A stretch of 64,000 nucleotides of DNA, taken from assembly GCF_902686445.1 (NCBI RefSeq), contig NC_062214.1, positions 46,261,454-46,325,453 of the forward strand, in the 5' to 3' direction. Of this stretch, positions 56,871 to 64,000 are shown piece by piece. Source of the stretch: Sciurus carolinensis. Taxonomy: Eukaryota; Chordata; Mammalia; Rodentia; Sciuridae. Positions within the stretch are counted from its first letter, which is position 1. The number at the start of each line of letters is the position of its first letter. The translations under genes were made by a program, and so were the position numbers. The notes below the pieces were generated by a model that had not been told where the DNA came from, did not search any database, and was given only the letters and a program-made list of their open reading frames with translations.

Positions 56871-57689
56871 TTATAGCTGAGTAATATTCCATTGTATATA
56901 TATATACCACAGTTTCTTTATCCATTCATCAACTGAAGGGCATCTAGGTTGGTTCCACAATCTGGCTATTGTGAATTGAGCAGCTATGAACATTGATGTG
57001 GCTGCATCTCTGTAGTATGCTGATTTTAACTCCTTTGGGTATAGGCCGAGGAGTGGGATAGCTGGGTCAAATGGTGTTTCCATTCCAAGCTTTCTAAGGA
57101 ACCTCCACACTGCTTTCCAGAGCGGCTGCACTAATTTGCAACACCACCATGAGTGTGCCTTTTTCCCCACATCCTCACCAACACCTATTGTTGCTTGTTT
57201 TCTTGATAATCGCCATTCTAATTGGGGTGAGATGGAATCTTAGGGTAGTTTTGATTTGCATTTCTCTTATTACTAGAGATGTTGAACATTTTTTTATATA
57301 TCTGTTGACTGCTTGTAGATCTTCTATGAAGTGTCTGTTCATTTCCTTAGCCCATTTGTTGATTGGGTTATTTGTATTCTTGGTGTAGAGTTTTTTGAGT
57401 TCTTTATATATTCTGGAAATTAGTGCTGTATCTGAAGTATGAGTGGCAAAGATTTTCTCCCACTCTGTAGGTTCTCTTTTCACATTGCTGATAGTTTCCT
57501 TTGCTGAGAGAAAGTTTTTTAGTTTGAATCTTTCCCAGTTATTGATTCTTGCTTTTATTTCTTGTGCTATGGGAGTCCTGTTAAGGAAGTCTGATCCTAA
57601 TCCGACATGTTGAAGATTTGGACCTACGTTTTCTTCTATAAGATGCAGGGTCTCTGGTCTGATTCCAAAGTCCATGATCCATTTTGAGT
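56871..57689 (-). pseudogene. L1 ORF2 C-terminal fragment of copy C
   Basis: The DEWIKKLWYIYIQWNIT, RLWNQPRCPSV and TEWEKIFATHTSDTALISR signatures place it in the ORF2 C-terminal region. It is split by a deletion or frameshift near 57150-57170, and the endonuclease and RT are missing. Confidence 0.92.
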
Positions 57690-59272
57690 TGAGACTTTCT
57701 GTGGGGCTGATTTTAAGAGTGATGGACTTCTTAATCTGGTGGAAGAAATTTCTAGACAGCATAGCATTCAGGCAGTGGCATGGATATTGTTAGTACTTTT
57801 TAGCCAAATTTATTTTTAAAATCAGGGGCAGAAAGCAGAGCAGAAAGACTTGAACTTGAAAGTTGGGAGTAAAACTGGGGCTAAATCAGTTGCAGTTGTT
57901 AAAGACATTACTGCCACTAAAGAAATGTTAAAGATTGTTCAGAGACAATAAGAGAGATGGCTTGAGGGCATCTCAGGAGCTGGCAAGAGCATCTATCTCA
58001 GTTTAAGGGAGTAATGGTGAAAATTCTCTTGAGAAGAGACCAGTGGGGATCCTTCTTGCACAAGGAGGGCTAGGAAGTTTTTTCAACATGCTCAGCCACC
58101 CAGACAATCAGAGGCTGCTGCAGTCAGGGTTCCTGGAGGCTTGGCTATGGCTGCAGATGGCAGCAGAACTTTGTGCTGCCACAATCACATGGTACTGGTT
58201 TTGCAGAAATGCAGGATGATGAATTTAGGGGGTCATGGAGGCTTCCACCAAGATTTCAAGGGAATGCCTTGGAAGCCAGGCTAAGTGTAGTGGGTTGGAG
58301 TCCCCGTGAGCAGCCCATGAGAGGGCAAATTGTGGAGATGTGAGGAGGAAGCTGAAGCTGCTGTGGAGACACCCGAGATTAAGAAAAGCCAGTAATGTGG
58401 GACATAGTCCCAGGAAAGCTACAGGAATTGCACAGAGACAAGCCAACAGACCATTGTTGGGCTGCAACCAACAAGGCCACAGGGGCAGAGCTACAAAGTC
58501 CTTTGGAGAGGACATCATGCCATGTGATCCAGATGCCAAACACAGAACTACAGGACTTGTTTGCCCAGCTGGATTTTGATCTTGCTTTGTTCCCATCTCT
58601 TTTTTCTATGTCCTATTTTTGTGAATGGAAATGTTTACTCTGTTTCTTTATATATTGGATATTTGTAAATTGCTTTTAATTTTACAGAAGCTCACATGTG
58701 ATTACCTTGAGCCTTAGAGAAGACTTTGGACTTGAACTTTGAGCAATCTTGGAACTGTTGAAACTATGGGGATTCTTGGAAATGGACCAAACGTATTTTG
58801 CATTGTGAGATGGTTGTGAATTTTTGGGGTTCAGGGGCAGAATGTTATGATTTAGATGTGACGTGTCCCCCAAGGGCTCATGTGTGAGACAATACAATAA
58901 AGTTCAGAGGATAAATGATTGGGTTGTGAAAGACTTAACCCAATCAGTGAATTAATACCCTGATAGGGATTAACTCGTGGTAACTGAAGTGGTAGGGTGT
59001 GGCTGGAGGAGGTGGGAATTGGGGGCACGGTGTTGGGGTATATATTTGTGTCTGGTAAGTGGAGACCTCTCTGCTTTCTGATCATCACACGGGCTGGTTC
59101 CCTCTGCCACACTCTTCTGCCATGATGTTCAGTCTCACCTTGAGCCCTGAGGAATGGAGTAGGCCTTCTATGGACTAAGACTTCTAAAACTGTGAGACCT
59201 CAAATAAACTCTCTTCTACAATTGTTCTGATTTGGTCTTTTAGTCACAGCAGTGAAAAAGCTGACTAAAACA

Positions 59273-59845
59273 AGGGGTTTGGAAGTGAACAGAGTCATTA
59301 TGGACATTTAAGATGTGTTTCCACGTGCTTTGATCTTTCTTCCAAAAGGGAGCTAAATTCATCTTCCTTGAACCTGGATTGCCTTGGACTTGGAGACTTA
59401 CTTCTAAAGTGCAGAGATAGGTGGGTGAGATAGTGTGTGACTTTCAAGACTAACTTATGAAAGGCATGGTGGCCCCCTTCTTGCTTTTTCTTGGATTGCT
59501 GTCCTGTCATGAGGATACTCACGTAGCCCTCTGGAGAAGCCCACATGTCAAGAACCTGAATCTTCCTGTAGTACTCAGTAAGGAATGGAGGCCTCCTGTG
59601 AATGGCCAAACTCATGAGCCATCCTGGAAACAGATCCTGCAGTCCCATTGGAGACTTAGATGATGTGTTTGTAACTGACGTCTGGAATACAGCTTCATGA
59701 AAGACCCTGACCCTGAACCACCCAGTTAGATTACTCTTGGATTCTTGATCCTCAGAAACTCAACAAGGTAAACAATGTCTGCTGTTTTAAGCCACCAAGT
59801 TTTGGAAAAAAATTTTGTGCAGCAATAAGTAATGAATAATCATTT
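59273..59845 (+). mobile_element. MLT1-like LTR; first 235 bp duplicated across the MaLR element
   Basis: 59273-59507 is the right copy of the duplication. It continues into CATGAGGATACTCACGTAGC, AGAAGCCCACATGTC, GAAACAGATCCTGCAGTCCC, AAAGACCCTGACCCTGAACC and GTTTTAAGCCACCAAGTTTT, MLT1-type wording. Confidence 0.75.
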
Positions 59846-60942
59846 TTATAGTGTTGCCTTGGGCAGAATAAACCTAGTAGTTTTATTTATTCATTAGCTC
59901 ACCAATCATTGGAGAATGCTCTACAAAATGCACTATGGAAGCCTTGGTCTCTTGGTGTCGTGGAACACAGGTGTGTAGGATTGATCTTGCTTAGGAGAGC
60001 CTAGAAATGGACAGATGCATCTAGAGGAAGGTGATTGCAGCAAATATTTTGTTGCTCCTCCTGTGCAGTTTCCTACACATTCATAACTTCTTACCTCTTT
60101 CCACCTAAGCAGGTTCTCTGACTGCAAGAACATACTCAGTTGAGTCTGGGGCAAGTTGGAAATGGAAGGGAGATAATGTCCCAGGAGAAACCAACAAGGA
60201 GAAGAAACTGCTCAATAATTTCCCGAGCTTCTCACCCAGAATCAGGCAACTCTGAGGTGTGTCCCTCACAGCCTTTCAGGGGTTCCTTATGGGACAGAAC
60301 ATGAGGTGTTCACAGTTGCAATTCTTTAATTCACATACGCTTTATTGATTTGCTGACTCATTTCTCCTCTCTTTCAAAGTGCTCCCTGGAATCACCTCCC
60401 ACATTAATGATTTGTATCCAAATCCTTGTTCTGGGATGTGCATTGAGAGAACCCAAATTAGGAGAGGAATGAAGGTCTGAATGAGAATGGGTTTCTGAGA
60501 ATGGAAGAGAAGAGATGGAGGTGAGAAAGCCTGCAAAGAGAGAAGCAACAGGACTTTGTAAGGCTTGCAGTAGGGAAGCCAATTCAGAGATATTCATGAT
60601 GAAGCCACACATCTAGACTTTGAACCTGAGATTTGTGTGGGTGAAGTGACATTTCTAGGGTCTGACCGGGGGTGTAAATCCAGCACCTGGGTTTTTCCAG
60701 TACTGCACATTGTAGCTTTTGTTTCTCTGAGTCTTTCCAAAGCTACTGATGTGACTGAAACTGACATCCAGAGACCAAAAAGTTTAGGGACCTTCAGTTC
60801 ATAAATGACAGGGACAGAACCCCACTTCATCTGTCGACTCCAGGCCACAGTTGCCACTGGCTCTTTTTGAGAATCTAAATAGACATTAGTTTATAAATTC
60901 AAAAGAAAGTGATTTGATACTTACTCTTTCTTTTTAGAATTC
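59846..60942. other. Intergenic, no gene seen
   Basis: Unique-looking sequence. Open frames up to 87 codons on the minus strand have no recognisable features. Confidence 0.5.
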
Positions 60943-61061
60943 AAAAGTAGAAATTGGGGGCTGGGGATATAGCTCAGTTGGTAGAGTGCTTGCCTCGCAA
61001 GCACAAAGCCCTGGGTTCGATCCCCAGCACCGCCAAAAAAAAAAAAAAAAAAAAGTAGAAA
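60943..61061 (+). mobile_element. Young ID SINE with perfect 11-bp TSD
   Basis: An almost unmutated ID element (about 60957-61034): GGCTGGGGATATAGCTCAG, TTGGTAGAGTGCTTGCC and GGGTTCGATCCCCAGCACC, with a 20-base A tail. AAAAGTAGAAA duplications lie at 60943-60953 and 61051-61061. The internal A box (TAGCTCAGTTGG) and B box (GGTTCGATCC) form an intact-looking RNA polymerase III promoter. A tRNA finder may call it as a tRNA pseudogene. Confidence 0.97.
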
Positions 61062-62222
61062 CCAACATTATTACATGTGAGAATGGATTTCAAAACAAAT
61101 AGCATATTTACTCATTCATTAATTTATTTAATGACTATGATAATCAAATACTTCACTGGGGAGTCCAAACGAGAAGTGTTTCCAATCTCTCCCAAGTTCA
61201 AGAAGAGAAATTTTTAAAGTCAGAAATGCTGAGGTACTGGCAGAGTGTTACTCCTACACAAAACACTAAAAGGAACACACACACACACAGTGTTTTATTC
61301 AACAAACAGGCAGTGTATCACCCAATGTGCTTTTTATGATCTTTAAAGTATGAATATTCTCTTATGGCATCACTAATGGGCAGGAAGAAAATTTCTTTGT
61401 GATTAATTAGGGCTTGACTTTTAAAGTTTTTAAAGTAAGGGTAACAAGTGGTTATGAATAAAATGTAAAGCTCATTTCATAAAAAGGTAGTTGTCCATGT
61501 GGCATGATCCAAGAGGCCTGGGGAGACCACACTGGCTTAAAATATCACTTCTTCATCAAGATGCATGAGTATCCAGCATTAGAGATGGATTTCCTCTGGA
61601 GCCGGAGGGCACTGAGGTCTCCCAGGTCTTCCTATTAAGGTACCCACCTTAAACCTTATTGCCCACACTTAGTCAGGGATTAGGTGGCAGCTAATTTTAG
61701 GCAAAGTTCTCTAGGGACTAAGTGAAGATGTGATGGCAGAGGTAGGGATGGATAGTGAGAGGCTGATGTGGTCATGAAAAGGGATATCAGGGGTCAGAAC
61801 CCAAACTCACCTACTTTACCTGGAACTGGCTACATGAAGGAATCAAGACTGATGTTTCATTTTAAATCAGTTGCCGTGCAATCTGTTGTTCAGTTAACAG
61901 TGCTGTCAAGAAGTCCAGGTCTCCCGGAACATAATATTGGTACACTGTATATGGTGTATACTTGTTCCATGTTCACAAGATCATTCTCTGGTAAAAAGTA
62001 CTTCTTGCACCAAGCTTCCTCCTCACTGGATTTAGGAACCTTGCTATCACTCAATGATGTATTAGTTATTTATCGTTAATTTTCTGTCTATCTTTACAGA
62101 ATGATTTCAACTGGAGCACTGGTGTATATATTTATAGCATGTTTCATACTTATGTATCAATTGTTAAAGTAGCCTTCTGCTTTTGGTGCTTCTGTTTTTT
62201 TACTTAAGGTAGTAAGGTCAAC
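61062..62222. other. Intergenic, no gene seen
   Basis: A short (AC)n lies near 61276-61289. No gene or larger repeat is recognised. Confidence 0.5.
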
Positions 62223-62446
62223 TTTTCTTTTTTTGGGGGGTACCTGGGTACCAGGTTGAACTCAGGGACCCTCGACCACTGAGCCACATTCCCTAGTCCT
62301 ATTTTGTATTTTATTTTGAGACAGTGTCTCACTGAATTGCTTAGTGCCTTGCTTTTGCTGAGGCTGGCTTTGAACTTGCAATCCTCCTGCCTCAGCCTCC
62401 TGAGCTGCTGGGATTACAGGTGTGCACCACTGCACCCAGCTCAATT
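62223..62446 (-). mobile_element. Composite B1-like/ID SINE, reverse
   Basis: GGTACCAGGTTGAACTCAGG, GAGACAGTGTCTCACTGAAT and GAGCTGCTGGGATTACAGGT, with TTTAGTGCCTTGC-type linker wording. Confidence 0.93.
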
Positions 62447-63190
62447 TTTCATTTAAATAATATTTAAGTAAAATAAGCAACTAGATTTAAAGACACATTT
62501 TAAATCCAAACTAGCTAAGTGGTAAAGATGGTAGGCAAATGATTGAAATTTGGTGGAGTGAAAAAAATAATCTTGAAACTCATTTTGGGAGGAAAGAACT
62601 TTAAACAACATTTTCTCCAAACTGAACTGAATGTCATGAATTTTTTTTTTAACCCTGAACACATTTCAGTACATTCAGATTTTCTTTGTGGGGAGGAATT
62701 TATATGAAATGAGTTACATTGGATCCTTCAGACTGAATGGATAGAAATTTTGGAGTCCAGAAAAACTGAGTTTCAATTCTGGTTTCTTCACCTACTGATA
62801 TGAGATCTTGTTGTCACTTGGATCTCAGTGTTATCATCTCTAAAATGGGTTAACAGTACATTCCATGAAGATTTCTTGTGAGAAATAAATGAGGAAACTT
62901 TTGCAAATACTTAGCACATTGCAGTTACTTAATAATATAATATATTTAGCACATAGCAGGTATGTTCTCCTCATCTGGTCTTTGCCAGGGGCCATAGGGT
63001 TGTCGCCATTTGACACAGCTATCCTGCAAACAGTTTTAACCAGCATTGCACACTTCTTGTGCTTTTTACTTTTAACGACTTTTTAAAAGAACTAATTTCC
63101 TCAGTTGATACAATATGTGCATATCCAAGAGAGAGGCAGTTGTTGGAAGTCTGGATGTTGCAAGATAAACTGACCCAACATCCCACAGAG
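62447..63190. other. Intergenic with a MIR, no gene seen
   Basis: A MIR lies at about 62750-62935 (ACTGAGTTTCAATTCTGG, CATCTCTAAAATGGGTTAAC, CTTAGCACATTGCAG). The rest looks unique. Confidence 0.6.
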
Positions 63191-63208
63191 CAGCGCCCCC
63201 TTGTGGAA
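63191..63208 (-). promoter_or_regulatory. Near-consensus CTCF motif, reverse
   Basis: The reverse complement TTCCACAAGGGGGCGCTG matches the CTCF core with essentially one departure (A for C inside CCACCAG). It lies in unique sequence and points toward the motif at 16718. Confidence 0.72.
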
Positions 63209-63763
63209 CATTGCCTGTCTAGAGCCCAAACATGAACAAAATAGCCCTTACATACTTCTGATGGTCCTGTTGTCCATTTGTCCTAGGTGTTTTTGAAAAG
63301 TGCAGGACTAGAACCATATTAAAACATAGAGAAAATGTCCACCTTCTTGTTTTTGCCTATTGACATACTTGCTTTGAATTTCCTTTGTCACAGAAAGTGC
63401 TGACCATGAGACCAGATAACGTGGGAGTTTGTTCTTAGAAGGGCTGAGGGTCTAACGCCACTGATTGCACTATCTTTTGATCAAAGTCTTTGGTCACTGG
63501 AATGTAACCTTCTGACCACTGGCTGAAGAGGGTCAGTGCAACCATGCATCAAATGCTTATTTGATGAGCTCAAATGGAAGGAACTGGCACCATACAGGTG
63601 TGCTGTGGCATTCTACATTGACCTATGATGCTCTAGCTAAATGGCTTCATTTCAAAGTTCCTTTGAAGAGACAGTGAAGGACCATCACAAGGGATATGAT
63701 CCAGAAAATATACATCATAGGCATTGGATTTTGTCAGCAATGATAATAATTAATATCTTTTAT

Positions 63764-64000
63764 ATTTTATATTTTATTTATAAGTTCTTTTTAGATACAC
63801 ATGACAGAATGTATTTTGACATATTTATACAAACATGGAGTACATTTTATTCTAATTGGGATCCAAGTCTTGTGGTTGTACATGATGTGGAGATCCATTG
63901 TGGTGTGTTTGTATATGTACCTAGGAAAGTTGTGTCAGATTCATTCCACTGTCTTTCCTATTTCCTGTCCCCTAAAATCAAACTGATCACTTAAAAAATC
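63764..64000 (-). mobile_element. L1 3' end, cut by the window edge
   Basis: GTTCTTTTTAGATACACATG, TTTTGACATATTTATAC and TATATGTACCTAGGAAAG are the reversed L1 terminus, similar to 41006-41250. The element may continue past the window. Confidence 0.85.

Larger units (their letters stand above)
54910..57700 (-). mobile_element. Truncated L1 (copy C) with ~1.58-kb 3' transduction, 11-bp TSD
   Basis: TGAGACTTTCT occurs at 54910-54920 and 57690-57700. Removing what lies between rejoins the MaLR internal sequence. On the minus strand the insert is a 5'-truncated L1 (57689-56523), an internal A run, then 54943-56522 of other DNA, an AATAAA (54958-54963) and a terminal A-rich tail (54921-54942). 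Confidence 0.82.
54168..59272 (+). mobile_element. Complete MaLR retrotransposon (LTR-internal-LTR) with nested L1
   Basis: The 5' LTR is 54168-54601 and the 3' LTR 58843-59272, alike at about nine in ten bases by eye, each beginning TGTTATG. The internal region, 54602-54920 and 57701-58842, matches the remembered THE1/MST non-coding internal sequence (AGTTTGTTTCTGTGACTAA, GGAAGAAATTTCTAGACAGC, GCCACAGGGGCAGAGCTAC). MaLR elements are non-autonomous relatives of ERV-L and carry no gag or pol; none is seen. An L1 inserted in the internal region later. Confidence 0.85.

Noticed and set aside
54168..59272. Coding endogenous retrovirus with gag or pol
   Set aside because: The internal region matches the non-coding MaLR type and shows no gag, protease or polymerase frame. 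The coding-like pieces inside belong to the nested L1.
60957..61034. Possible functional tRNA-Ala-like gene
   Set aside because: It has A and B boxes but also the ID SINE body, an A tail and a TSD, so it is a retroposed SINE and not a tRNA gene.

Overview
The window is mammalian nuclear DNA, most likely from a squirrel (Sciuridae). The evidence is a tRNA-derived ID SINE, many dimeric B1-like/ID composite SINEs in the arrangement I know from squirrels, and several squirrel-type L1 3' ends. I cannot name the species. The only host protein-coding gene I can support is PAX1 on the + strand. It is a paired-box transcription factor of sclerotome, vertebral column, thymus and pharyngeal pouch development.

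PAX1 has five coding exons: 2186-2459, 2895-3524, 5012-5154, 5640-5862 and 10813-10904. They join into a 453-codon reading frame with canonical GT/AG introns. The promoter is GC-rich. The 3' UTR probably ends near an AATAAA at 12307, with GU-rich sequence behind it. From position 1 to about 11.6 kb I see no young mobile element, only one faint MIR and simple repeats. This is typical of a protected developmental-regulator locus.

From about 12 kb to 64 kb I find no host exon. This fits the gene desert that lies downstream of PAX1 in other mammals. The sequence is a layered record of retrotransposition. It holds MIRs and ancient L1s, MaLR LTRs (one complete LTR-internal-LTR element at 54168-59272), short squirrel L1 3' ends with readable target-site duplications (TSDs), SINEs, and a near-full-length minus-strand L1 at 34167-40992. 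That L1 has an intact ORF1 and an ORF2 broken by three in-frame stops.

The best discoveries are structural. Two L1 insertions (34167-40992 and 54921-57689) look like 3' transductions: their TSDs enclose extra non-L1 DNA that ends in its own poly(A) signal and tail. Two near-consensus CTCF motifs at 16718 and 63191 face each other. PAX1 has a tandem CAGCAG acceptor, a strong-context second start codon at Met91, and a second open frame over its last exon. The large L1 carries a telomere-like tract in its 3' UTR and duplicated YY1-bearing units in its 5' UTR. I do not see a novel protein system; the novelty is in gene regulation and transposon biology.
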